Notes under the pieces: model-generated
What the model was told of the DNA's origin: nothing
What the model saw: the letters and a program-made list of their open reading frames with translations, nothing else
Database searches by the model: none
Assembly (NCBI GenBank): GCA_900543715.1
Contig: UQSX01000016.1
Coordinates: 1 to 51,489, forward strand
Direction of reading: 5' to 3'
DNA: 51,489 nucleotides
Source of the DNA: an uncultured Blautia sp.
GTDB taxonomy: Bacteria > Bacillota > Clostridia > Lachnospirales > Lachnospiraceae
Program-made: the position numbers and the translations under genes
In this document: positions 9,520 to 16,483 of the stretch, piece after piece
How positions within the stretch are numbered: the stretch's first letter is position 1
Layout: each line of letters starts with the position of its first letter

Positions 9520-9581
9520 AGTCTCCTCCTCTTAGTTATGTCCGGTATTTTATATCCAAAAACTTTTTTGGGAATCTGCAT

Positions 9582-9905
9582 AAAAAATACCCTCCATAAC
9601 CATCTCATTAAATAGTTACAAAGGGCGACAAAGCCGCGGTACCACCTTTTTTTATCACTCAAAGGTCCTGTAACGGGGACAAACCGGGAAAACCTACCAA
9701 ATCCCGCCATCCTCAGGTGGTCTCCTTCAGCTCTCCGGTTCAAAAGCTACCTTCCGCCCTTTTTCCTTAAACAATCTTTCAGCCGACGAATTGTTCTCTC
9801 TGCAAGTTCCCAGAGCGTACTCCTCTTTCTCATTACCTTTTTCTTTCGATGTCACAGATTTCTCAGCACTGCCTGCTTCCGAAATCCTTACATCTTTTCA
9901 TTTCA
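9582..9905 (-). ncRNA. T-box leader (tRNA-Val-responsive) of valS
   Basis: The minus-strand leader contains the near-invariant T-box core GGTGGTACCGCG (9635-9646), which pairs with the NCCA end of uncharged tRNA. Downstream is a terminator in which about 10 consecutive positions pair (Watson-Crick plus G-U) between roughly 9615-9624 and 9591-9600, followed by a run of six T at 9582-9587. A long Stem I region precedes it (about 9740-9860). A GTA valine triplet sits in the arm reading GAAGGTAGC near 9750 and is a candidate specifier, but I could not confirm it by folding. The following gene, valS, fixes the expected amino acid. Confidence 0.92.
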
Positions 9906-9908
9906 TTT

Positions 9909-9937
9909 ATCATAGACATATTGAAAAATTTTGTCAA
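9909..9937 (-). promoter_or_regulatory. Sigma-A promoter of the valS T-box transcript
   Basis: On the minus strand TTGACA (9932-9937) and TATGAT (9909-9914) are separated by exactly 17 bp. Transcription should start near 9902, just upstream of the T-box leader. Confidence 0.85.
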
Positions 9938-10051
9938 GATGGGAATTTGTGAATTTTTGCGGAAATTTAACAGAAGATAAACAAAAGATTTTCAAAAGAA
10001 TGAGATTTTTTCTTTTTCCTATGTTACTATAATTCCATGAGGAGGATGAGC

Positions 10052-11140
10052 ATGAAATCGAAAAAACTTTTACAGAAAACCGGGGAAAAATTCATACTTT
10101 CTTGTCTGACCGGGGCTCTGGGGGCCCTTTCCTGGTATACGCTGCGTGAATATCGCCCCCAAAAGGCAGAGTCCCTATCCCCGCCCAAAGGCCGCCGGCT
10201 CCTTTCCCCAGCAGAGCCATTCCGGCTGCTTACCTGGAATATCGGATTTGCAGGTTTTGACAGTTCCATGGATTTCTTCATGGACGGAGGAAAAATGGTA
10301 CGCCCCAGAAGTAAAAGTCAGGTTTTCCGAAATATGAAAGGAATTGGAAAAATCCTGACCTCCTGCACAGCCGATGCATATTTTCTCCAGGAGGTAGACC
10401 TGGATTCCTCCCGTTCCTATCATATGGATCAGCAGGATTATTTTGAGAAACGTCTGGGCCTTCCTGGCGTCTTTGCCTGGAACTATAAGTGTGACTTTAT
10501 CCCCTACCCCCTTCCCCCTCTGGGAAAAATGAGCAGCGGCATCAGTGTCTTCACAGATTTAAAGGTCCGTTCTGCCCGACGTCTTGCACTCCCTGAATCC
10601 TTCTCCTGGCCGGTAAAGACCTGTAATCTGAAACGCTGTATTCTTGAAGCCAGAATACCTGTCAAAGGCAGCAGCCGGGAACTGGTACTACTGAATTTTC
10701 ATCTGGAAGCCTATGATAAAGGAGAAGGAAAGCTGGCTCAGAGCCGGCTGCTCTCCCAGATCCTTTCCCGGGAATATGAAAAGGGCAATTATATCATCGC
10801 TGGCGGAGATTTCAATCAGATTATAAAAGGAGAGGACAAATATCCTCTCCGTAAAAGCAAAAACTGGACTCCTGACCTGCTGGAAAAGGACTTCCTTCCA
10901 CCCCATTTTTCCATAGCCGCAGACGACACTTGGCCCACCTGCCGGCTTCTGGACCGGCCTTACGACAGTTCTTCAGGTAAGTCCCTGGCGTATGTACTGG
11001 ATGGGTTCCTGGTATCCGATAATCTGAAGATATCCCGTGTTTCTGTGATAAACACAGATTTTGCATATACGGACCACCAGCCTGTGATCCTGGAAGTACA
11101 GTTTCTGGGCAAAAACCCATACTGCCCTCAAAGTCTTTAG
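10052..11140 (+). CDS. Endonuclease/exonuclease/phosphatase family protein
   Basis: A DNase I-like-fold hydrolase. Visible motifs are LLTWNIGFAGF near the N-terminus, FLQEVDLDS (catalytic Glu), NFHLEAYDKG, IIAGGDFNQI and the terminal YTDHQPVILEV. These residues coordinate the metal and attack a phosphodiester or phosphomonoester. The substrate could be DNA, a phosphoinositide-like lipid or sphingomyelin; the motifs do not tell. I chose the ATG at 10052 because AGGAGG lies 6 bases upstream; two earlier in-frame ATGs (10037, 10046) have no usable site. The N-terminus has a weakly hydrophobic stretch after basic residues, so membrane association or export is possible. A TATAAT at 10028-10033 implies a very short leader. 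Its stop overlaps that of the convergent MATE gene. Confidence 0.85.
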   Translation: MKSKKLLQKTGEKFILSCLTGALGALSWYTLREYRPQKAESLSPPKGRRLLSPAEPFRLLTWNIGFAGFDSSMDFFMDGGKMVRPRSKSQVFRNMKGIGKILTSCTADAYFLQEVDLDSSRSYHMDQQDYFEKRLGLPGVFAWNYKCDFIPYPLPPLGKMSSGISVFTDLKVRSARRLALPESFSWPVKTCNLKRCILEARIPVKGSSRELVLLNFHLEAYDKGEGKLAQSRLLSQILSREYEKGNYIIAGGDFNQIIKGEDKYPLRKSKNWTPDLLEKDFLPPHFSIAADDTWPTCRLLDRPYDSSSGKSLAYVLDGFLVSDNLKISRVSVINTDFAYTDHQPVILEVQFLGKNPYCPQSL

Positions 11141-12537
11141 GATTTTCTTTTCCCAGATGTTTCTCTATACCCTACTTTGCTGGTCTGCTGGCGGAATAAG
11201 AGCAGCAGACCTCTTACGCATAATTCAATGCACATTGCAGTCCACACTCCATGAAGTCCCCATTTTTCCACCAACAGCAGAGCCAGTGTAATACGCACGC
11301 CCCAAATACTGATCAGATTCAGGATACTGGGGACCAGGGAGTCTCCTGCTCCCCGGAGAGCTCCTGCGGCCACAATGGACACTCCATAAAGAGGCTCTGC
11401 AAAAAGCTGTATCCGCAGTACTTCCGCAGCAAGCTGCCGCACCTGAATATCCGGTGTCATCATATGAAAGATCCCAGGACATATGAAAAACATCAGAGAT
11501 CCCGTTACTGCCATGATTCCGCCTCCCAGAAGCACGGAAAGATCAGAAAAACTTTTGGCAATCTTTTCCCTCCCGGCTCCCAGGCTCTGTCCTACCAGAG
11601 CAGTAGCTGCCTCGGCAATCCCATACCCTGGCATATAGCAGAGGCTCTCCGCCGTTACTGCAAAAGAGTTTGCAGCAATAGCCACAGTTCCCAGGGGCGC
11701 AATGATCCTGGTAGTAACGATCATAGCCCCACAGACAGCCACATGTTCAAAGGCCAGCGGAGCTCCCACCTGAAAAGCAGTGGTAAAAATCTTCTTATCA
11801 ATTCCTCCCTTTTCTCCTCTGAATCGAAACACAGGGGAGCGGAAGCAAACTGCCCGGAGCATAAAAATACACACTACAGCCTGGGCAAGGGCTGTTCCTA
11901 TTGCTGCTCCCAGCACACCGTAGTGCTGTATAAAAATCATATTAAAAACGATATCCAGAAGGCACATACTGGCGTTTAATATACTGGGTGTCCGCATATT
12001 TCCACTGCACTGGAGCATGGAGCCTGCCAGCCGGTTTATCTGCACCGCAGGAAGAGAACATGCATAGACAAAGAAATAGCCTGAGGCATCTGTCCAAAGC
12101 TCCTCTCCTGCTCCCAGCCATACCGGAAGTTCCCCGCTGATGGCTATTCCCACCGCCATGAGAATAAGGGAAAAACAAAGGGCTGCGGCAAGTCCGTGTT
12201 TCAGGATTTTTCTGGCACTGGCCTCTCTGCCCGCTCCAATCTGGTGTGCAGCCTGTACTGAAAACCCTGTAGCCACGCCGCTGCACAGTCCGCTAAGAAG
12301 CCAGGTGCTTGTGGAGACGACACCAATAGAGGCCGAAGCCTGGGCTCCAAGGTTTCCCACCATTGCCTGGTCAATATACTGCATTAAAATAGAAGTTATC
12401 TGCGCCATGATGGCAGGAACGCTCATCTGCCAGACAATCGACAGTTTTTCCCTTCTTGTTATCTCTCCCTTTTGCCGAAAAAAAGCGGCAAGCCGCTCTT
12501 CTGGTCTGATTTTTCTCTTTTCTGTATATTCCGTCAT
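11137..12537 (-). CDS. MATE family efflux transporter under cobalamin-riboswitch control
   Basis: Multidrug and toxin extrusion family antiporter in the cytoplasmic membrane, 466 residues with about 12 predicted hydrophobic segments in two homologous halves. The family opening is recognisable (QMSVPAIMAQITSILMQYIDQAMVGNLGAQASA). The start is supported by AAGGAG 10-11 bases upstream. No substrate can be read from sequence. The long minus-strand leader (about 13116-12538) carries a cobalamin riboswitch, a terminator, a second structured RNA and a second terminator. The cargo may therefore relate to corrinoids, or the gene may have been captured behind the switch. It is convergent with the endonuclease/exonuclease/phosphatase-family gene; the two stop codons overlap within the tetranucleotide TTAG. 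Confidence 0.93.
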   Translation of the reverse strand: MTEYTEKRKIRPEERLAAFFRQKGEITRREKLSIVWQMSVPAIMAQITSILMQYIDQAMVGNLGAQASASIGVVSTSTWLLSGLCSGVATGFSVQAAHQIGAGREASARKILKHGLAAALCFSLILMAVGIAISGELPVWLGAGEELWTDASGYFFVYACSLPAVQINRLAGSMLQCSGNMRTPSILNASMCLLDIVFNMIFIQHYGVLGAAIGTALAQAVVCIFMLRAVCFRSPVFRFRGEKGGIDKKIFTTAFQVGAPLAFEHVAVCGAMIVTTRIIAPLGTVAIAANSFAVTAESLCYMPGYGIAEAATALVGQSLGAGREKIAKSFSDLSVLLGGGIMAVTGSLMFFICPGIFHMMTPDIQVRQLAAEVLRIQLFAEPLYGVSIVAAGALRGAGDSLVPSILNLISIWGVRITLALLLVEKWGLHGVWTAMCIELCVRGLLLLFRQQTSKVGYRETSGKRKS

Positions 12538-12594
12538 TTTATCTGTCTCCTTCTTTTCCTTATCCTGCCCTCAATACACTAAGGACCTCTGTAC

Positions 12595-12628
12595 AAAAAG
12601 AAGAGGACGATAATGACCTCTTCTTTTC
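12595..12628 (-). terminator. Second attenuator/terminator hairpin before the MATE gene
   Basis: An 11-bp perfect inverted repeat (12596-12606 with 12617-12627) around a 10-base loop. On the minus strand the 3' arm ends in a T run. It lies about 60 bases upstream of the MATE start, so it can only act as an attenuator for that gene. Confidence 0.7.
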
Positions 12629-12662
12629 ATAAATAAGAAATAATATGAAGTTTCCGGCGTTC

Positions 12663-12773
12663 CTCCCGGTTTTGTCACGATTTCTCTGTCCTGCGGAGGA
12701 TGTGTATGTTCCGTTTGTTGCGGGAAAACGGATTGGATATACAGGACAACATTTAGAAACCGGGAGAACCGTC
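12663..12773 (-). ncRNA. Unassigned structured RNA element (nested hairpin) in the MATE leader
   Basis: Three nested complementary pairs lie within about 110 bases: CTCCCGGTTT/AAACCGGGAG as the closing stem, then TGTCCTG/CAGGACA, then TCCGTTT/AAACGGA near the tip, with a short GTAT/ATAC helix between. Internal loops are asymmetric. It lies between the riboswitch terminator and the second terminator. I cannot match it to a known riboswitch class. The strand is inferred from the MATE transcript. Confidence 0.5.
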
Positions 12774-12832
12774 TGCCATTTAATCATGCATAATTCTATA
12801 AATTCAGGCGTTTACCTTTCGGCACTATTCCA

Positions 12833-12866
12833 TAAAAAATTCCGCCTTCACATGAAAAGCGGAAAC
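12833..12866 (-). terminator. Terminator of the cobalamin riboswitch
   Basis: Minus-strand hairpin with TTCCGC pairing GCGGAA (outer arms 12840-12845 and 12859-12864) and a partly paired loop, followed directly by six T residues (12834-12839). It lies about 60 bases after the aptamer, the expected place for the expression platform. Confidence 0.8.
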
Positions 12867-12924
12867 ATATAGCCCCATCCAGGGCTACAGGGATTTCAAA
12901 CTTTGCACGGAAGTTTTCACCTTA

Positions 12925-13110
12925 CTGCTATTAAGCAGGTTTCCTGACTTATGGTTCTCCGCTTTGCCTCTCCTTCTCATACTTTCGTACAATGGATTTT
13001 GCTGACATTGCTCCCCAAATACAGTGACCGGATCGCTCAGGATTCTCACCTGATTCCCTTTTCACCAGTGTTGTGCGGTCAACGCTGATGCACTCAATAG
13101 GTTTATGGAA
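12925..13110 (-). ncRNA. Cobalamin (vitamin B12) riboswitch aptamer
   Basis: Minus-strand sequence contains the conserved B12-box features in order: GGTGAAAAGGGAA, then GGTGAGAATCC, a GATCCGGTCACTGT segment, and the 3' element AGTCAGGAAACCTGC (about 12933-12950). The linker between core and 3' element is of normal size. A promoter lies just upstream and a terminator downstream, so corrinoid binding should lower expression of the downstream gene. The outer boundaries are approximate. Confidence 0.9.
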
Positions 13111-13122
13111 TTATACATTTGT

Positions 13123-13151
13123 ATAATACCACCAGCAGAGATTTGCGTCAA
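13123..13151 (-). promoter_or_regulatory. Promoter of the cobalamin-riboswitch/MATE transcript
   Basis: Minus-strand TTGACG (13146-13151) and TATTAT (13123-13128) are 17 bp apart, with a TGG extended -10. The -35 overlaps the end of the SASP gene. The start site would be near 13116, immediately before the aptamer. Confidence 0.75.
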
Positions 13152-13372
13152 GAAATATTACTGTTTTCATCCACTTTTTCTTTCATCTTTTCCTCTCGTC
13201 TTCTCTTGGTCATAAGTCCTCCAATCCGTCCAGTTTCCTTAGCGGACAGACTTTTCCAGCCACTTTCCAGAACTTTATCCAAAACCCCCAGTTCTTCTGC
13301 TATCTCATATTTCAACTGTTCCTCCTGAGGAATCTTGTTTAAATCAATTTTTTCTTCTTTTTTCTTAGACAT
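13148..13372 (-). CDS. Small acid-soluble spore protein, alpha/beta type
   Basis: A 74-residue DNA-binding protein that coats and protects forespore DNA. Two family signatures are visible: LKYEIAEELGV in the middle and SAKETGRIGGLMTKR near the C-terminus, matching the conserved LKYEIA and G-x-x-GG-x-TKR parts of alpha/beta SASPs. The N-terminus is Lys/Glu-rich. I chose the ATG at 13372 because AAAAGGAG sits upstream with ordinary spacing; a GTG at 13384 would add four residues and lies too close to that site. A sigma-G-like promoter is visible just upstream, which fits forespore expression. Confidence 0.88.
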   Translation of the reverse strand: MSKKKEEKIDLNKIPQEEQLKYEIAEELGVLDKVLESGWKSLSAKETGRIGGLMTKRRREEKMKEKVDENSNIS

Positions 13373-13396
13373 CAAAAGCCACACTCCTTTTTCTTA

Positions 13397-13425
13397 GAGT
13401 ATGGCCCTTTTCTTTCCCTTTATTC
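13397..13425 (-). promoter_or_regulatory. Candidate sigma-G/sigma-F promoter of the SASP gene
   Basis: Minus strand: GAATA (13421-13425) and CATACTC (13397-13403) separated by 17 bp. This fits the forespore consensus GNATR and CATNHTA except for the final base. The start point would be about 15-20 bases upstream of the SASP start codon. Confidence 0.5.
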
Positions 13426-13455
13426 AGCTTTTTCTGCTTTCTGTCATATATTCTT

Positions 13456-13641
13456 CTATTTTGGAATAACAATGGCTGCAATAATATAAGCGATGATCCC
13501 GGAGCCAAAACTCATACAGGTCACAATAACCCAGGCAAGGCGGATCAGGGTAGGATCTATGTTAAAATACTCCCCGATCCCTCCGCAGACTCCCGCCAGC
13601 ATATAATTTACAGAAGAACGATATAATCTCTTATCTGACAT
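13456..13641 (-). CDS. PspC domain protein
   Basis: A 61-residue protein made almost entirely of a PspC domain: a basic N-terminus, the motif LAGVCGGIGEYFNIDPTLIRLAWV, then one hydrophobic segment ending in IVIPK. PspC-domain proteins sit in the cytoplasmic membrane and are linked to envelope stress responses. It is the last gene of a four-gene unit, 15 bases after the DUF4097 gene. In this arrangement it probably acts with the DUF1700 and DUF4097 proteins under PadR control. Confidence 0.88.
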   Translation of the reverse strand: MSDKRLYRSSVNYMLAGVCGGIGEYFNIDPTLIRLAWVIVTCMSFGSGIIAYIIAAIVIPK

Positions 13642-13656
13642 GACACATACCCCTTT

Positions 13657-14463
13657 CTATTGATTCTCAAAGTCTATTCTGATATTTCCTGCACTATTCT
13701 CTATATTCATAGTCTTATCTGAAGATATGGCGCCAAAGGTCCCTTCATGAAAGCCATCTACACTCTCTCCGTCCAGATCCAGAGCGCCGGAGTCCACGCG
13801 GACATCTGCCGTGTAGTCCTCCAGTCTTCCGGTATATTTTATCCGTAGCCGTCCGGCGTCACAGTTCAGAGTGGAATCGTCAGCCTCCATCAGTTCCACC
13901 TCCAGATTACCTGCCGCCACATCTATATCACAGCTCCCGGCGGCAAGTTTTCCTTCTGCTTCCAGGCTTCCTGCGCTGGAGTTCAGGTACAGCTCCTCAA
14001 ATACCTTAGCCTGAGGGATCTGGATCAGTAAAGACCTGCTGCTGTCCACAAACCCGTCGCTTCTGGATATAGTAAGAACTCCTGTATCAAAGTCAAAATC
14101 TGCCGCATAAAGACTTTTCACCTTTGAAGCGTCAACGCGGCCCCTCTGACTGGCTTCGGACCAGTTCATATTGTGGACCCCGGGTTCATCGGACCAGTCT
14201 CTGGTCCAGGATTCTCCTCTTTCCTCCCAGTAATTTTCCCATTCCTCTCCCATCTCTTCCAGATCGTCCAGGTCCGTCAGCCGTTCCAGCCAGTTCGTTC
14301 CGAACCAGCGGTAAAAAACATGATTATTTTCTGTGCTTCTTTCCAGGCCGTCCAGAAATGCCTTTGGGGAAGCCCCGAAAAGGATTCCCCCTGCTGTCAG
14401 GATCCCTCCTGTGACCAGCATGACAAGAGCTGTGATCAAAGCAATTTTTGTAAACTTTTTCAT
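13657..14463 (-). CDS. DUF4097 family protein (membrane-anchored beta-helix-like adhesin fold)
   Basis: A 268-residue protein with an N-terminal signal anchor (about 5-32), a Trp/Glu-rich region (about 50-115) and a C-terminal domain of short repeated beta strands, rich in Ser, Asp and Leu, typical of DUF4097. No catalytic residues are apparent. Its ATG overlaps the DUF1700 stop by four bases, so the two are translationally coupled. DUF4097 proteins usually occur with PadR/DUF1700 or PspC genes, as here, which suggests a role in envelope sensing. The molecular function is not known to me. Confidence 0.82.
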   Translation of the reverse strand: MKKFTKIALITALVMLVTGGILTAGGILFGASPKAFLDGLERSTENNHVFYRWFGTNWLERLTDLDDLEEMGEEWENYWEERGESWTRDWSDEPGVHNMNWSEASQRGRVDASKVKSLYAADFDFDTGVLTISRSDGFVDSSRSLLIQIPQAKVFEELYLNSSAGSLEAEGKLAAGSCDIDVAAGNLEVELMEADDSTLNCDAGRLRIKYTGRLEDYTADVRVDSGALDLDGESVDGFHEGTFGAISSDKTMNIENSAGNIRIDFENQ

Positions 14464-15272
14464 GAATTTTCACCTCCCCGGATACCTCTGTGCAGGACCC
14501 TCTGGATCAGATCCACCGCCCAGCGGAATACAGCCGGAAACGCCCGGAAGATCAGCCAGATGAAAGCCAGAAGCAGCAGAATACCAACTGCCGTCATCAT
14601 AAGAGCCCCTCCCACACAGGCAACTGCCGTAGGGGGAGAAGCCAGCTGGAACACCAGGCTATGAATCAGAAACATAAGGCCGCCTACGGTCAGGCCGATC
14701 CCTCCTGCCAGGAGTCCGATGATCCCTCCGATGATTCCTATCAGCAGGCCCACGGCCCCCATTCCGAAACCAAACACAAAGGGGAGGGCCACTACAGCAA
14801 AAATGATCAGCAGGATCCAGCCAGCTCCGCTTCTGGAATGTCTTGGATTCTGTCCGTAATTTCTTCCGTATCCGGCTCTGCTGTAAGGGCCGTCATAGCT
14901 GTGCTGCCTTCTCTCCCCCTGGGGATCTCTGTATCTGGTGCCGTCCCAGTTATTTTCTTCCTGGCCGGTTTCAGATCTCTCACTGTTTTCTTTCATTTCC
15001 GAAGGTTCCGGCACCTTTTTCTCTTGAAATCTTTCATCGGTGTATCCGGTCTCCGTATATTCTCCATAGGGGGAAGGATCATTCTCTAGGTCTGCCCGGA
15101 TAATCGCTGCTACTTTACCGGGGCTTCCCAGCTCCTGGATCACCTTTCCCTCATTTTCTTCCCCTGCGTCCTCGAAATAATCTTCATAGTATTCCAGAGC
15201 TGCCGTCTTCTCTGATTCCGGTATATCCCACAACAGCCGTTCCAGCTGCTCTAAAAATTCTGTTCTGTTCAT
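14460..15272 (-). CDS. DUF1700 family membrane protein
   Basis: A 270-residue protein. The N-terminal 70 residues form the typical DUF1700/HAAS-like helical domain (MNRTEFLEQLERLLWDIPES, YYEDYFEDAGEEN, ELGSPGKVAAII). A polar linker rich in Glu, Arg, Ser, Gly and Tyr follows (about 85-150), then four or so hydrophobic glycine-rich membrane segments and a short basic tail. DUF1700 genes are commonly paired with PadR regulators, and here the padR stop overlaps this start by four bases. It is likely the sensor or partner of the PadR protein; the signal is unknown. Confidence 0.85.
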   Translation of the reverse strand: MNRTEFLEQLERLLWDIPESEKTAALEYYEDYFEDAGEENEGKVIQELGSPGKVAAIIRADLENDPSPYGEYTETGYTDERFQEKKVPEPSEMKENSERSETGQEENNWDGTRYRDPQGERRQHSYDGPYSRAGYGRNYGQNPRHSRSGAGWILLIIFAVVALPFVFGFGMGAVGLLIGIIGGIIGLLAGGIGLTVGGLMFLIHSLVFQLASPPTAVACVGGALMMTAVGILLLLAFIWLIFRAFPAVFRWAVDLIQRVLHRGIRGGENS

Positions 15273-15592
15273 TTCAGTTCCCCTCCCTCAAACAATCTGC
15301 TGATTTTTGTTGAGTAGCTTTTCCATTCTTCCCTGTATAGATTCAGCTGTACCATACCTTTTTCGGTAACTTTATAGTATCTCCTGTTCCTGCCTGCGAA
15401 TTCCCGGTCATAGGTTTCCAGGCATTGGTCCTTTTGAAGCCGTCTCAGAACCGGATACAGGGTGGATTCTGAAACTTCCAGTACCCGGCGCACATCCTGA
15501 GTAATCTTATAACCATAGGTCCCCTCCTCCTCTCTGGACACAACTGCCAGAACGATGGCATCCAGAAGGGCTGCACCTGTATTGAAAATCAT
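15269..15592 (-). CDS. PadR family transcriptional regulator
   Basis: A 107-residue winged-helix repressor of the short PadR (subfamily s2) type: TYGYKITQDV near residue 25, SESTLYPVLRRLQKD as the recognition helix (about 38-52) and a YYKVTEKG wing strand (about 71-78). It is the first gene of the padR-DUF1700-DUF4097-pspC unit. A sigma-A promoter and a perfect 13-bp palindrome overlapping the -10 lie immediately upstream, so autorepression is likely. The inducing signal cannot be deduced. Confidence 0.92.
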   Translation of the reverse strand: MIFNTGAALLDAIVLAVVSREEEGTYGYKITQDVRRVLEVSESTLYPVLRRLQKDQCLETYDREFAGRNRRYYKVTEKGMVQLNLYREEWKSYSTKISRLFEGGELK

Positions 15593-15623
15593 ATCCTCAC
15601 CCCTTTGCTATTTCTTATTCAAT

Positions 15624-15653
15624 ACTATATGTCATATAATATAATTTTGTCAA
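15624..15653 (-). promoter_or_regulatory. Promoter and probable PadR operator of the padR-DUF1700-DUF4097-pspC operon
   Basis: Minus strand TTGACA (15648-15653) and TATAGT (15624-15629) are 18 bp apart. A perfect palindrome TATATG-N-CATATA (15626-15638) covers the -10 and the spacer end, where a bound repressor would block RNA polymerase. PadR operators are typically AT-rich palindromes of the ATGT/ACAT kind. Confidence 0.75.
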
Positions 15654-15865
15654 CAATATTATATTAAGAATTTCTAAAGATTTATGGAAGAAAAGTGAAA
15701 GCTTCTTATTAAAAATAGAATTCCTCTGCTTATATCTAAATCAATGGTTCAAAAATCGTTCCTTGGAATTTGCCGAATATGGCATAGATATGAAATTGAA
15801 ACAGAAAACTGAGGTGGTCAAAGCTCTGAATCCTTCGACCTCCCCCATTTCGGCCATATGATCGT

Positions 15866-16408
15866 TTATCTTTTGTGAATGTTTTTTCTGAATTCGTCCA
15901 GAGAAGAAGCTCTTGCAGCCAGTTTCAGCCAGTTGCCCAAAACAGCAGAATCTTCCTGGCTTTTCACTTCATTTTCCAGGTCTTCTGGTACAGTACCCAA
16001 ATCTGATAGCAGTTCCAGAATGTCTTCTCTTTTTCCGTCCAGCACACCTTCGGCCCGCTCGTCCTGCAATAACAGTTCTAAAAGCATAAAGCGTCCCTCC
16101 ATTTCTCTGTTCCGTTTTACCTGAAAGATAAAATTTTGAAGCTGTTTTACATAATCATCTTCAAAGTCTTCCTGGCTTTCTTCCAGATCTGCCCTTACAA
16201 ACTCCAGAAATTTTCTCAGTTCTCTGGAAATCTCATCCTTATTCTCTCCCCTGGTACTCAGAAAAATGGTATGTCTCCCATCTCTTAACGGCAGTTTCCA
16301 TTCCTCCAGACACCTGTTCTCAAATGTATATTTGTACTTTTTCTGCTTAAAGGAATCAAAATCGCAGATAAAGATCACAAATTCTATGAGTTCATGATAA
16401 CACAGCAA
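15866..16408 (-). pseudogene. Rpn-type PD-(D/E)XK nuclease, C-terminal remnant
   Basis: The 180-residue reading frame matches only the C-terminal part of Rpn/PDDEXK_2 proteins: IEFVIFICDFDSF, YTFENRCLE, LRDGRHTIFLSTRG, followed by the helical tail. These proteins are normally around 300 residues and carry the nuclease residues in the missing N-terminal half. Upstream there are only about 40 bases before the addA terminator, so the 5' part has been deleted rather than frameshifted. The first Met lies inside the conserved domain and has no good ribosome binding site. Full-length members promote recombination and some are mobile. This copy is probably non-functional. Confidence 0.7.
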
Positions 16409-16448
16409 CGGGAAAATATCTATTCAATCCTAAGGATAAACGAAGAAA

Positions 16449-16483
16449 ATCCCGGTGTTCTCACACCGGGACTTCTTTTTTTA
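16449..16483. terminator. Terminator hairpin at the addA 3' end
   Basis: Perfect 8-bp stem CCCGGTGT/ACACCGGG (16451-16458 with 16463-16470). The plus-strand side is followed by CTTC and a run of seven T; the minus-strand side only by TTTT. The addA stop codon lies at the loop (16461-16463). Confidence 0.75.

Noticed and set aside
12560..12787. 75-codon minus-strand frame in the MATE leader
   Set aside because: No ribosome binding site, it spans a terminator hairpin and a structured RNA, and the protein looks random.
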